Origin: Sphingosinicella sp963974575
Lineage (GTDB): Bacteria > Pseudomonadota > Alphaproteobacteria > Sphingomonadales > Sphingomonadaceae
NCBI RefSeq assembly: GCF_963974575.1
Contig: NZ_CAXBBQ010000006.1
Span: 124,001-188,000 of the forward strand
Reading direction: 5' to 3'
Length of the DNA: 64,000 nucleotides
The first letter of the stretch is position 1; every line of letters begins with the position of its first letter. The notes under the pieces are model-generated. The model was not told the DNA's origin. It did no database searches and saw nothing but the letters and a program-made list of their open reading frames with translations. Below are positions 43,074-52,088 of this stretch, one piece after another. Both the position numbers and the translations under genes were made by a program.

Positions 43074-44210
43074 TCAGCCGATTAGCCCGGCGACATGCTT
43101 GAACACGCCAAAAGATGCAAGGTCGTTCCAGGTTACGATCAGCATGAAGGAGATGAGAAGTGCAAAGCCGGTCATGAAAGCCCACTCCTGCACCCGTGGC
43201 GGAATCGGTTTCCGGCGCACGGCCTCCGCTGCGTAAATCGCAAGGTGCCCCCCATCCAGCATCGGGATGGGAAGCAGGTTTATGAAACCAAGGTTGATCG
43301 AGACGAGCGCCATCAGGTTCACGAAGGCCTCTATGCCCATGGTGCCTGCCTGCCCCGAGACCTCGGCGATCTTGAGCGGCCCGCCGAGCTCCTTCATCGA
43401 GCGCCGGCCGGTGACGATCTGCACGAGGCCCTCCACCATCATGCCGGTGGTGTCGAACACCGCCTCGGTGCCGTACCACAGCGATTCCACGGGGCCGCGC
43501 TCAATAACGCCGCGCTCCTGACCGATGAGGCCGATGCGGGGGATCGTGAAGGTCTTGCCGAAGCGGTCCTTCTCCTCGATGAGGTGGGGCGTCAACACGA
43601 TGTTGCGCACCGCGCCGGCGCGCTCGAAATCGACCGAAACCGGCGTGCCGGGATTGATCATCACGATGCCGATGATGTCCTCGAACCGCTCGATCGCCTT
43701 GCCGTCCACCTTGAGGATACGGTCGCCGGGCGCGAGCCCTGCCCTGTCTGCTGCCGAACCCGTCACGATGTTTGAAACCACCGGCGAGGTGTAGCTCTGG
43801 CCGTAGATGGCGATGAACGTTGCGAAGATCAGGATCGCCGCCGCGAAGTTCACGAACGGCCCCGCCGCGACGATGATCGCGCGCTGCCAGAACGGCTTGA
43901 AAGCGAACAGGAACGGCTTTTCGGCCGGATCAACGCGCGCAGCCTCCTGCGGCATACTCGCGGCGTTGGCGTCGCCGGTGAACTTCACATAGCCGCCGAG
44001 CGGCAGCCAGCCGACCTTCCAGCGCTCGCCGCGCCGGTTCGTCCAGCCGAAGATCTCGCGGCCGAAGCCGATCGAGAAGCTGTCCACCGCCGTGTTGAAC
44101 ATGCGCCCGGCGAGGTAATGGCCCATCTCGTGGATGAACACGAGCGGGCTGATCATCGCCACGAACATCAGGATCGTGAACAGGATTCCCGGGGACGGCA
44201 GGATTTCCAT
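43074..44210 (-). CDS. rseP: Site-2 protease RseP
   Basis: 378-residue inner-membrane zinc metalloprotease. The active site is FIHEMGHYLAGR in the first membrane segment, a PDZ domain occupies about residues 130-215, and the second metal motif is NLLPIPMLDGGHL near the C-terminus. It cleaves anti-sigma factors and leftover signal peptides in the membrane. Its start overlaps the dxr stop by 1 nt. Confidence 0.95.
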   Translation of the reverse strand: MEILPSPGILFTILMFVAMISPLVFIHEMGHYLAGRMFNTAVDSFSIGFGREIFGWTNRRGERWKVGWLPLGGYVKFTGDANAASMPQEAARVDPAEKPFLFAFKPFWQRAIIVAAGPFVNFAAAILIFATFIAIYGQSYTSPVVSNIVTGSAADRAGLAPGDRILKVDGKAIERFEDIIGIVMINPGTPVSVDFERAGAVRNIVLTPHLIEEKDRFGKTFTIPRIGLIGQERGVIERGPVESLWYGTEAVFDTTGMMVEGLVQIVTGRRSMKELGGPLKIAEVSGQAGTMGIEAFVNLMALVSINLGFINLLPIPMLDGGHLAIYAAEAVRRKPIPPRVQEWAFMTGFALLISFMLIVTWNDLASFGVFKHVAGLIG

Positions 44211-45373
44211 CAGTGTGCGCGACCTCTTATGTTCATCTCGCCGACGCGCCGCGCCTCGCTGTCGCAGACCAGCACATCATCGAGTGATTCGACGGCGTGA
44301 CCGCCAACGGCTTCCATCGTTTGCTCCACAATCGCGGCAATATCGAGGAAGCCGATTCGCCCCCCCAAAAATGCCGCGACCGCCACTTCATTGGCGGCGT
44401 TTAACACTGTGGGAGATGAACCGCCGCTGACAAGCGCCTCGCGGGCGAGGCGCAGCGCGGGAAAACGTGCGGGATCGGGCGCTTCGAAATCGAGCCGAGC
44501 GACCTGCGCCAGATCGAGCCGCGCGCACGGCGTTGCCATCCGGTCCGGCCAGGAAAGCGCATAAGCGATGGGAATCCGCATATCGGGCGACCCGAGCTGC
44601 GCGAGCATCGAGCCATCCACATACTCGACAAAGCTGTGAACCACCGATTGTGGGTGCACGATGACGTCCAGCTGCCTCTCCTCCACGGGGAACAGGTGAT
44701 ACGCTTCAATAAGCTCCAATCCCTTGTTCATCAGCGTGGCGGAATCGACGGAAATCTTCGCGCCCATCGACCACACCGGGTGCGCGACGGCCTGCGACGG
44801 CGTCATAGCGGCCATTTCAGAGAGACTGCGCGAACGGAACGGGCCGCCGCTCGCCGTCAGAATGATGCGCGCGACGCGTTCGGGGTTCTCGAAGTCGAAC
44901 ACCTGGTGGATAGCGTTGTGCTCGGAATCGACGGGCAGAAGATGCGCGCCGCTCAGCTTTGCGCGCGCATTCACCAGTTCGCCTGCGCAAACGAGCGTCT
45001 CCTTGTTGGCGAACGCCACGCGCGCGCCCCGCTCCACTGCACGGAGCGTGGGCGGGAGACCCGCCGCACCCACGATCGCGGCCATCACGATGTCGCTCGG
45101 CACGTCGGCGGCATCGCTCAGCGCCTGCGCGCCCGCCGCCGTTTCAATGCCTGTTCCTGCGAGCGCGTCCTTGAGATCGGCATACGCGCTATCGTCCGCG
45201 ACAACCGCCATGCGAGCACCGAGGCGACGCGCCTGCGCCGCAAGGCTGCGAACGTCGCGGTTGGCGGTCAGCACATCGACGGACCAGCGCTCGGGCTCGC
45301 GCGCCACAAGGTCGATCGTCGAGCTGCCGACTGAGCCGGTGGCGCCGAAGATGCTGATCGTGCGCGCGGTCAT
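44210..45373 (-). CDS. dxr: 1-deoxy-D-xylulose 5-phosphate reductoisomerase
   Basis: 387 residues that convert DXP to MEP in the non-mevalonate isoprenoid route, with NADPH site SIFGATGSVGSSTIDLV. Metal and substrate residues lie in LLPVDSEHNAIHQ, ASGGPFR and MGAKISVDSATLMNKGLE. ATG 45373 gives MTARTISIFG and overlaps the cdsA stop by 4 nt; the frame is open far upstream within cdsA as shadow. The later MEP-pathway gene ispE lies at 52.1 kb. Confidence 0.97.
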   Translation of the reverse strand: MTARTISIFGATGSVGSSTIDLVAREPERWSVDVLTANRDVRSLAAQARRLGARMAVVADDSAYADLKDALAGTGIETAAGAQALSDAADVPSDIVMAAIVGAAGLPPTLRAVERGARVAFANKETLVCAGELVNARAKLSGAHLLPVDSEHNAIHQVFDFENPERVARIILTASGGPFRSRSLSEMAAMTPSQAVAHPVWSMGAKISVDSATLMNKGLELIEAYHLFPVEERQLDVIVHPQSVVHSFVEYVDGSMLAQLGSPDMRIPIAYALSWPDRMATPCARLDLAQVARLDFEAPDPARFPALRLAREALVSGGSSPTVLNAANEVAVAAFLGGRIGFLDIAAIVEQTMEAVGGHAVESLDDVLVCDSEARRVGEMNIRGRAH

Positions 45374-46140
45374 CGCATAAGGCCGATCGCGACGGCAACG
45401 AGCACGCTCACCGGCACCACGCCGTCCAGCCTGTCCATCATGCCGCCGTGCCCGGGGAGGATATTGCCGGAATCCTTCACACCCGCGCGGCGTTTGAGGT
45501 GGCTTTCGAAAAAGTCCCCCACCTGCGCCGCAACGGCAAGCACCGCGCCGAGCGCTACCGCGAACATGGGTTCGAGCGCGAGACCGAACTGGCGGGAAAG
45601 CAGCCACGCGGTCAGCGCCGCTGCAACCATGCCGCCGCCGAGCCCGGCCCACGTCTTCGAGGGGCTGATGCGCGGGGCGATCTTGGGCCCGCCGATGGTG
45701 CGGCCAGAAAAATAGGCGGCGATGTCGGTGGCCCAGACGATCGCCAGCGTCCAGATCACGAGCTGAGCGCCAAGCGGCTCCGCGCGCAGCCAGACGAGGG
45801 CGATCCCAGGAAACGCCGCATAGATCAGGCCCCAAGCGGCGAGGCGGGCGAGGAAGAAAAGGCTCGCCGTGGTTATGCCAACCAGAACCAGCGCGTAGGC
45901 GAGGTAGCCAAGGTGCGTGAACAGCACAGCCCCGGCGAGTGCAAACATGCCTGCCAGCCGAGCCGTGCGGCCGACGTGGTGCATCGCGCACCATTCGCCG
46001 TAGATGAGCAGGACGACGACGGCGACGAGCAGCGCGAAGGCGATGCCGCCAAACCACACGGCGCCGAGCGCAAGCGCGATAAGCGCGATACCGACAAGGA
46101 TGCGCGGCAAGAGGTCGCCGTAGCGCGACCCCGGCTTCAT
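45370..46140 (-). CDS. cdsA: Phosphatidate cytidylyltransferase
   Basis: 256 residues with about eight membrane segments. The CTP-transferase signature region is ISPSKTWAGLGGGMVAAAL, followed by QVGDFFESHLKRRAGVKDSG and GHGGMMDRLDGVV. It makes CDP-diacylglycerol, the substrate of PssA encoded at 61.0 kb. ATG 46140 (MKPGSRYGDLL) avoids overlap with uppS; an ATG at 46161 is possible. Confidence 0.94.
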   Translation of the reverse strand: MKPGSRYGDLLPRILVGIALIALALGAVWFGGIAFALLVAVVVLLIYGEWCAMHHVGRTARLAGMFALAGAVLFTHLGYLAYALVLVGITTASLFFLARLAAWGLIYAAFPGIALVWLRAEPLGAQLVIWTLAIVWATDIAAYFSGRTIGGPKIAPRISPSKTWAGLGGGMVAAALTAWLLSRQFGLALEPMFAVALGAVLAVAAQVGDFFESHLKRRAGVKDSGNILPGHGGMMDRLDGVVPVSVLVAVAIGLMR

Positions 46141-46147
46141 GGCAGGC

Positions 46148-46897
46148 TCAGAGCCCGCCATAACGCCGTTCGCGCACGCCGAACGCTTCGACGGCACGGC
46201 GCAGCGACTCGCCGTCGAAGTCTGGCCAGTATTGCTCGGTGAACACCAGTTCCGCGTAAGCCGCCTGCCACATCAGGAAGTTCGAGAGGCGCTGCTCGCC
46301 AGACGTGCGGATCACGAGGTCGAGCTGCGGGAGTTCAGCGGTATCGAGGCGGGCCGTTATGTCCGCAGGCGTCACGTCATCCGGCGCCATGCGTCCGGCG
46401 GCGACGTCGCGGGCGATGCTGCGCACGGCGCGCGTGATCTCGTCCTGCGAGCCGTAGTTGAGTGCGATCACGAGGCGTAGCTTGCGATTGCCCGCCGTTC
46501 GCGTCTTCGCGCCTTCAAGCAGCGCGAGAATATCCGGGGACAAGCGGCTGTAATCACCGATGAAGCTGAGCCGAACGCCGTTCCGGTCCAGCTCTGCGAT
46601 CTCGCTCAGCAGATACTGCTTGAGCAGACCCATCAGATAGCCGACCTCGTCCTCCGGACGCTTCCAGTTCTCCGAGGAGAAGGCGTAGAGCGTCAGCACC
46701 TCGACACCGAGATCGGGCGCCGCCTCGACGACCTTGCGTACCGCTTCGACGCCGGACTTGTGCCCGGCGATGCGCGGCAGGCGGCGCGCCTTTGCCCAGC
46801 GGCCGTTGCCGTCCATAATGATGCCGACATGGCGCGGCCCGGCGGACTCCTGCCCGCTGCCTGCAAGCGCGGCTGGCGGAACGGCAGGCGACGTCAC
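46148..46897 (-). CDS. uppS: Undecaprenyl diphosphate synthase
   Basis: 249-residue cis-prenyltransferase that makes the C55 carrier for peptidoglycan. The P-loop-like start is VGIIMDGNGRWAKARRLPRI, then LTLYAFSSENWKRP and the IRTSGEQRLSNFLMWQAAYAE block. A 20-residue Pro/Ala leader precedes the fold. It overlaps the frr stop by 4 nt. Confidence 0.97.
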   Translation of the reverse strand: MTSPAVPPAALAGSGQESAGPRHVGIIMDGNGRWAKARRLPRIAGHKSGVEAVRKVVEAAPDLGVEVLTLYAFSSENWKRPEDEVGYLMGLLKQYLLSEIAELDRNGVRLSFIGDYSRLSPDILALLEGAKTRTAGNRKLRLVIALNYGSQDEITRAVRSIARDVAAGRMAPDDVTPADITARLDTAELPQLDLVIRTSGEQRLSNFLMWQAAYAELVFTEQYWPDFDGESLRRAVEAFGVRERRYGGL

Positions 46898-47448
46898 TGG
46901 CCGAGGATTTCCTTTTCCTTGGCGGCGCAGATGCTGTCCACATCGGCGATCGCCTTGTCGGTCAGCTTCTGGACTTCGGTTTCGAGGCGCTTTTCCTCGT
47001 CCTTGCCGATCTCGCCCTTCTTTTCAGAGGCCTTCAGCGCGTCCATGCCGTCGCGGCGGACGTTGCGGACGGCGATCTTCGCCTTCTCGCCGTACTGCGA
47101 GGCGAGCTTGGCGAGTTCCTTACGGCGCTCCTCGGTGAGGTCAGGGATCGGCAGGCGCAGCGTCTGCCCATCGACGATCGGGTTGAGCCCGAGCCCGGCA
47201 GCGCGGATCGCCTTTTCGACCGGCTGCACATTGCTGCGGTCCCACACCTGCACGGCGAGCATTCGTGCCTCGGGCGCCGTCACCGTCGCGACCTGATTGA
47301 GCGGCATGTGTGCGCCGTAAACCTCGACATTCACCGGATCGAGCAGCGACGTGGAGGCGCGGCCCGTGCGCAGGCCGCCGAGATCGTGCTTCAGCGCGTC
47401 GAGCGCGCCTGCCATGCGGCGTTCGATATCAGCCTTGTTATAGCTCAT
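46894..47448 (-). CDS. frr: Ribosome recycling factor
   Basis: 184 residues of the two-domain RRF fold (DALKHDLGGLRTGRAST, VTAPEARMLAVQVWD, RLPIPDLTEERRKELAKLA). It dissociates post-termination ribosomes with EF-G. It lies 17 nt after pyrH in the conserved rpsB-tsf-pyrH-frr order. Confidence 0.98.
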   Translation of the reverse strand: MSYNKADIERRMAGALDALKHDLGGLRTGRASTSLLDPVNVEVYGAHMPLNQVATVTAPEARMLAVQVWDRSNVQPVEKAIRAAGLGLNPIVDGQTLRLPIPDLTEERRKELAKLASQYGEKAKIAVRNVRRDGMDALKASEKKGEIGKDEEKRLETEVQKLTDKAIADVDSICAAKEKEILGQ

Positions 47449-47465
47449 GCTCAGTCCCCTCGGGT

Positions 47466-48185
47466 CTATTGGTTGCGCACGATCGTGGAGACGCCTTCGC
47501 CCGCAAGAACCCGCGCAAGGTTGCCGTGTTCCCGGATATTGAAGACGACGATCGGAATGGCGTTCTCGCGACAGATCGCGACGGCGGACGCGTCCATCAC
47601 CTTGAGATTGTCGGCGAGCACCTTGTCGTAGCTGAGCGACTCATAGCGCGTCGCGCTGTTGTCCTTCTTCGGATCGGCGTTGTAGACGCCGTCGACGCTG
47701 GTGCCCTTGAACAGTGCGTCGCACTGCATTTCCGCCGCACGCAGCGCAGCGGCGGTATCGGTGGTGAAATAAGGGTTTCCGGTGCCCGCCGCGAAAATGA
47801 CGATCCGGCCCTTTTCCATGTGCCGCACAGCGCGGCGGCGGATGTAGGGCTCGCAGACACTCGCCATCGGGATTGCGGACTGGACGCGCGTATCGACGCC
47901 CATGCGTTCGAGGCTGTTCTGCACCGCGAGCGCGTTCATCACGGTCGCGAGCATCCCCATGTAGTCGGCGCTCGCACGGTCGAAGCCCTGCTCCGCCGCT
48001 GCGAGGCCGCGGAAGATGTTGCCGCCGCCGACGACGAGGCAAAGCTCGAAGCCCGCTTCCTTGGCGATGCGGACTTCATCGGCGACGCGGTTGACGGTGA
48101 CGGTATCGATGCCGAACGTCTGGTCGCCCATAAGCGCCTCGCCCGACAGTTTCAGAAGAATGCGCTTGAACGGCTTCGATGACAT
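47466..48185 (-). CDS. pyrH: UMP kinase
   Basis: 239 residues of the amino-acid-kinase fold (RILLKLSGEALMGDQTFGID, VVGGGNIFRG, ADYMGMLATVMNALAV, AAGTGNPYFTTDTAAALRA). It converts UMP to UDP and is normally a GTP-activated, UTP-inhibited hexamer. It is 90 nt from tsf. Confidence 0.98.
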   Translation of the reverse strand: MSSKPFKRILLKLSGEALMGDQTFGIDTVTVNRVADEVRIAKEAGFELCLVVGGGNIFRGLAAAEQGFDRASADYMGMLATVMNALAVQNSLERMGVDTRVQSAIPMASVCEPYIRRRAVRHMEKGRIVIFAAGTGNPYFTTDTAAALRAAEMQCDALFKGTSVDGVYNADPKKDNSATRYESLSYDKVLADNLKVMDASAVAICRENAIPIVVFNIREHGNLARVLAGEGVSTIVRNQ

Positions 48186-48275
48186 ACGTTTTGTCGCGCC
48201 TCCCGATACGCGGGGCGCACCTTAGTTGGCCGGCGGGGGGCGGACAAGCGCCGCCGCCCCGCTTTCGGCTGAATT

Positions 48276-49202
48276 TTAACGACCGACGGCGGCAGCGACT
48301 TCAGCCGCGAAATCGGTCTCTTCCTTCTCGATGCCCTCGCCGAGCTGGAAGCGCACGAACTCGGCGATCTTTACCGGCGTACCGAGGTCTTTCGCGGCCT
48401 TGGCGACCACGTCCGAGACCTTGCTCTTGCCGTCGATCACGAAGATCTGGCCGAGCAGCGTCGATTCGCCGAGGAACTTGCGGACGCCGCCTTCGACCAT
48501 CTTCTCGACGATGTCGGCGGGCTTGCCCGACTGCGCGGCCTTCTCGCGCGCGATCGAGCGTTCGCGCTCGACAACCACCGGGTCAACGCCCGTCTCGTCG
48601 AGCGCCAGCGGATTCGCGGCGGCGATGTGCATGGCGATCTGCTTGCCGAGCGCTTCGAGCTGGGCGGCGTCGCCCGTCGATTCGATCGCGACGAGTACGC
48701 CGATCTTGCCGAGGCCCGGCGCAGCGGCGTTGTGCACGTAGGACGACACGACACCCGCGGGCACCGAAACCTGCGCAATGCGGCGCAGCGACTGGTTCTC
48801 GCCGATCTTGGCGATATTGTCGGTCAGCGCTTCCGAAACCGGCTTGCCGGCGGCGGTGTTCTGCGCACCGAGCGCCGCGACGTCCGTCGTACCGCTGGCA
48901 AGCGCGAGGTCGGTCACTTCGCGCACGAAGCCCTGGAAGATCTCGTTCTTCGCGACGAAGTCGGTTTCCGAGTTCACCTCGACCGCCGTGCCCTTCGTGC
49001 CGCTGGTGGCGACGCCCACGAGGCCCTCGGCGGCCGTGCGGCCCGCCTTCTTGGCGGCGGTGGCGAGGCCCTTGGCGCGCAGCCAATCGACCGCGGCTTC
49101 GAAGTCGCCGCCGGTTTCGGTGAGCGCCTTCTTGCTGTCCATCATGCCGGCGCCGGTGCGCTCGCGCAGATCCTTCACAAGCTGTGCCGTGATCTCGGCC
49201 AT
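48276..49202 (-). CDS. tsf: Elongation factor Ts
   Basis: 308 residues. The N-terminal UBA-like domain has the EF-Tu contact RERTGAGMMDSKKALTE, and the core has the SETDFVAKNEIF block. It exchanges GDP on EF-Tu. A 103-nt gap separates it from rpsB. Confidence 0.98.
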   Translation of the reverse strand: MAEITAQLVKDLRERTGAGMMDSKKALTETGGDFEAAVDWLRAKGLATAAKKAGRTAAEGLVGVATSGTKGTAVEVNSETDFVAKNEIFQGFVREVTDLALASGTTDVAALGAQNTAAGKPVSEALTDNIAKIGENQSLRRIAQVSVPAGVVSSYVHNAAAPGLGKIGVLVAIESTGDAAQLEALGKQIAMHIAAANPLALDETGVDPVVVERERSIAREKAAQSGKPADIVEKMVEGGVRKFLGESTLLGQIFVIDGKSKVSDVVAKAAKDLGTPVKIAEFVRFQLGEGIEKEETDFAAEVAAAVGR

Positions 49203-49305
49203 GTGCTTAATCCCTTCTGTCTTTGAATGAGGCGGGGCGGCTGCCCGTTACGGCGCCGCCCCTTCCGTTTTGTGACACACCGCTCGAAAAGCGGCGCGTG
49301 GGGCG

Positions 49306-50055
49306 TCAGGCGGCGACTTCGGCCTGCGGTTCGGCCGCTGCGCCGAGGTCCGCGCCCAGATCGCGCTGACGGTTCTGGTTGCCGCCGAGCACTGCGTCCG
49401 CAATCGCGTCACAGTAGAGGCGGATGGCGCGCGAGGCGTCATCGTTGCCCGGGATCGGGAAAGCGATTCCGCTCGGATCGCTGTTCGTGTCGAGGATCGC
49501 GATCACCGGAATGCCGAGCACGTTGGCTTCCTTCACGGCGAGGTCTTCCTTGTTCGTGTCGATCACGAACATGACGTCGGGCAGGCCGCCCATGTCGCGG
49601 ATACCGCCGAGCGAGGCTTCGAACTTGTCGCGCTCACGCGTCATCTTCAGCACTTCCTTCTTGGTGAGGCCGTGCGTGTCCCCGGCAAGCTGCTCTTCGA
49701 GCTGCTTGAACTTGCGGATCGACTGCGAAATCGTCTTCCAGTTGGTGAGCATACCGCCCAGCCAGCGGTGGTTCACGAAATGCTGACGCGAACGGCGCGC
49801 GGCCTCCGCGATCGGCTCCTGCGCCTGGCGCTTGGTGCCGACGAACAGCACCTTGCCGCCGGCCGCAACCGTGGCGCGAACGAATTCAAGCGCGCGCGCG
49901 AACTGCGGAACGGACTGCGACAGATCGATGATGTGCACGCCATTGCGATCGCCGAAGATGTAAGGCTTCATCTTCGGGTTCCAACGGTGCGTCTGGTGAC
50001 CAAAGTGGGCGCCGGCTTCCAAAAGCTGCGCCATCGTGACGACGGGTGCCGCCAT
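49306..50055 (-). CDS. rpsB: Ribosomal protein S2
   Basis: 249 residues (TMAQLLEAGAHFGHQTHRWN, MKPYIFGDRNGVHIIDL, RWLGGMLTNWKTI, LPDVMFVIDTNKEDLAVKEA). ATG 50055 follows GAAGGAGAAACG; an extension to 50112 lacks similarity. It is the first gene of the leftward envelope/translation cluster. On the minus strand TTGCAT-17 nt-TAAAGG (near 50175-50147) is a possible promoter, leaving a leader of about 90 nt. Confidence 0.98.
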   Translation of the reverse strand: MAAPVVTMAQLLEAGAHFGHQTHRWNPKMKPYIFGDRNGVHIIDLSQSVPQFARALEFVRATVAAGGKVLFVGTKRQAQEPIAEAARRSRQHFVNHRWLGGMLTNWKTISQSIRKFKQLEEQLAGDTHGLTKKEVLKMTRERDKFEASLGGIRDMGGLPDVMFVIDTNKEDLAVKEANVLGIPVIAILDTNSDPSGIAFPIPGNDDASRAIRLYCDAIADAVLGGNQNRQRDLGADLGAAAEPQAEVAA

Positions 50056-50249
50056 AATCGTTTCTCCTTCCGGTTTGACCTCGATGCAGGAGGAAGGCAG
50101 CAGGCTGCCCACCGGATATGTTCCCGCATCTGTGGAATGCGGCGGCCTTTAGCGCCGCGCGGCGGCAAATGCAAGGGGGCGCCTGATTGTCCGGGGGACG
50201 AAAGCGGCGTATTGCGTATCAGGTGCAAAGATCGTCTTGGGAGGACGAC

Positions 50250-50462
50250 ATGCTCAAGTCCGCGCTCATTCTCGGTATGGCTGCAACAGCAGCGGGATCG
50301 GGGGCGTCTGATACGGGAAAGGCTGACCGGAATAGCGCATTCGTGCTGTTCAGCGGCGGCATTCCTACGCTCCAGGTCAATACAGGTGCGCGCGCCTGCC
50401 CCTTCGAGGCGCCGAAAGCATCGTCCGCGCGGCGCGGCAAACCGGTGTTCGCGGTCTACTGA
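50250..50462 (+). CDS. Small exported hypothetical protein
   Basis: 70 residues from ATG 50250 after GGGAGGACGAC. A short Lys-then-hydrophobic N-terminus (MLKSALILGMAATAAGSGAS) could be a signal peptide; the rest is polar with one Cys (ARACPFEAPK). No family recognised. It is divergent from rpsB, and its end overlaps the CYTH gene by 7 nt. Confidence 0.5.
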   Translation: MLKSALILGMAATAAGSGASDTGKADRNSAFVLFSGGIPTLQVNTGARACPFEAPKASSARRGKPVFAVY

Positions 50463-50926
50463 TCGTTCGGGAGCCCGTGTACGGCGAGTGCCGCATTGTA
50501 GTAGCGCGGATCGGAAGTCACTTCGCGGCCCAGCCACGCCGGGCGGATCACGGCCTCATCCTCGCGCTCCAGCTCGCATTCCGCGATCACGAGGCCTGAA
50601 AACTCGCCTTCGAAAACATCGACTTCCCACAGCCTTCCGTCTTCGATGACGTCATATCGCCGCTTGGCGAGCAGCCGCCCGCTGCGCAACGCGATCAGCG
50701 CGCGCGCATCTTCGAGCGGCACATCATATTCGAACTCGTCGCGCGAAAGGCCGGAGACGCGGCCCTTGATGGTAAGCCTGCCGGCATTGTCGTCGATAAC
50801 CCGAACGCGCACAGAGGCTTGCTCGCCGCGCGCGATATAGGCCTGCGCCATCGCCCGGCTGCGCACGACGTTCACGCGCCAGCCGTCTCCCGTCACCAGG
50901 AACTTGCGTTCAATCTCTGTCCCCAT
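50456..50926 (-). CDS. CYTH domain protein
   Basis: 156-residue triphosphate-tunnel enzyme. The ExExK signature is at the N-terminus (MGTEIERKFLV), with basic and acidic strands lining the tunnel (RVRVIDDNAGRLTIKGR, LWEVDVFEGEFSGLVIAECEL). Likely acts on inorganic triphosphate or a related ligand. It overlaps the CHAD gene by 1 nt, so it is translated after it. Confidence 0.92.
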   Translation of the reverse strand: MGTEIERKFLVTGDGWRVNVVRSRAMAQAYIARGEQASVRVRVIDDNAGRLTIKGRVSGLSRDEFEYDVPLEDARALIALRSGRLLAKRRYDVIEDGRLWEVDVFEGEFSGLVIAECELEREDEAVIRPAWLGREVTSDPRYYNAALAVHGLPNDQ

Positions 50927-51801
50927 CAGGCGGCGTCGCGCCAGTCGTCCCACGCGCGCTCCCAGCGGCGGAGGCGCGCCTTGCAGGGCTCTTCGAACAG
51001 CACGGCGCCGAGCTTCAGCGCTTCTTTTTCGAGCACGTGACGCCGTTCGATCGCCGCCTTTTCGAGACGCCTGAGTGCCTTCTCCTTGCGGTCGTGGAGC
51101 CGCGCCTCGAGCGCGCAAAGGTCGTGCTGCTCGCCGAGAAGATTGCCGAGCCGCCCCAGCATCTCGCCGCGCGCGGTGAGCCCGGGATCGATGTCGTGAA
51201 GCAGGCGCACCTGAAAGCCGTGGTCCTTGATGTGCTTGCGCCACTCGTGGAAGGCCTCGATGTCGTCGCCCGCCGCGCCGCCTGCCTCGCCCATCAGCTT
51301 CACCGCCTTGCGGCACGTGCGCCGCAGCCCCTTGCGAAGCGCACCGAACCCATCGCGTTCGATCCGCCAGCCTACGGCTGCGGCCCGCAACGCGAGAAGC
51401 CGCGCACGCGCGTCCTCAAGCACATCGCCGCGCACGCGCAAAGCCGCCGCTGCCTCATCCGCCTCCAGCTCTTTGCGGAAGGCGGCGAGCGTCTTGCCGC
51501 CGCTTTCGCCCGCGACGCTGTCGAACGTTGCGAGCAGCACTTGCGCCTCGCGCACGTCGGCAAGCCTTGCCGCGAGCGTGCGCAGGGCTGCGTTCGCTTC
51601 GGAATAGCCGGGGAAGACCGCGCGCAGCAGCCGCAGCAGTGCGCGTATCCGCTTGGTTGCCGTGCGGACGCCGTGGACGCTGCGTTCAAGATCGGCGTCC
51701 GCCCCCTCCAGCGCGGCAAGCGCGCCGTCAAGCTGCTCGGCCGCGATCCGCCGCAGCGCGGCTTCGATGCCAGCATCGCCCCGCGCGAAACGATAGGCCA
51801 T
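50926..51801 (-). CDS. CHAD domain protein
   Basis: 291-residue helical protein with conserved His/Arg/Lys pairs on helices (SVHGVRTATKRIRALLRLLR, FHEWRKHIKDHGFQVRLLHD). This domain binds polyphosphate. Upstream of the CYTH gene and overlapping it, it forms a two-gene version of the CYTH-CHAD fusion proteins known elsewhere. Confidence 0.9.
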   Translation of the reverse strand: MAYRFARGDAGIEAALRRIAAEQLDGALAALEGADADLERSVHGVRTATKRIRALLRLLRAVFPGYSEANAALRTLAARLADVREAQVLLATFDSVAGESGGKTLAAFRKELEADEAAAALRVRGDVLEDARARLLALRAAAVGWRIERDGFGALRKGLRRTCRKAVKLMGEAGGAAGDDIEAFHEWRKHIKDHGFQVRLLHDIDPGLTARGEMLGRLGNLLGEQHDLCALEARLHDRKEKALRRLEKAAIERRHVLEKEALKLGAVLFEEPCKARLRRWERAWDDWRDAA

Positions 51802-51856
51802 AGATCGATGTCGCTCCGCCTTTGTTTCAGCACGTTGCTATAGGCGCTTGGCGCAC

Positions 51857-51896
51857 AAAAAAAAACGGCGGACGCAAACTCAATGCGTTCCGCCGT
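51857..51896 (-). terminator. Strong intrinsic terminator (leftward)
   Basis: Stem GGCGGACGC / GCGTTCCGCC (one bulged T) closed by two more pairs, with a 9-nt loop. On the minus strand it is followed by nine T residues (A run 51857-51865). It lies 56 nt before the CHAD gene start and 193 nt after the ispE stop. Confidence 0.85.
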
Positions 51897-51975
51897 CAGT
51901 TTCTCGGTGTGGGTCAGCTCAGGCAATCGACCCAGACCGAAAGCTGCGGGGCCTGTCCATACAGACATCCTCGCG
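51857..51975 (-). ncRNA. Candidate small RNA
   Basis: In the 287-nt gap between ispE and the CHAD gene the minus strand can fold into a small hairpin (CTGT-ATGG-ACAG), a stem TGGGTC / GACCCA extended by a GGT/ACC pair, and the strong terminator with nine U. The arrangement and the isolated terminator look like a trans-acting sRNA of roughly 115 nt. A processed 3' UTR of the ispE transcript is the alternative. The 5' end is a guess; no clear promoter was found. Confidence 0.4.
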
Positions 51976-52088
51976 CTGCCAGCCTCGCTTCAGCAAGGGC
52001 GATGCCAGAACATCAATTGTTTGAAATCAATGGCTTGTGAATGACGTCACTTTGACGATTCTGTGCCGCCCGCCCCGTTTCGGGACAG

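Noticed and set aside
51372..51968. Open frame starting MSVWTGPAAF across the candidate sRNA
   Set aside because: It would read through a strong intrinsic terminator into the antisense of the CHAD gene; no ribosome site at usable spacing.
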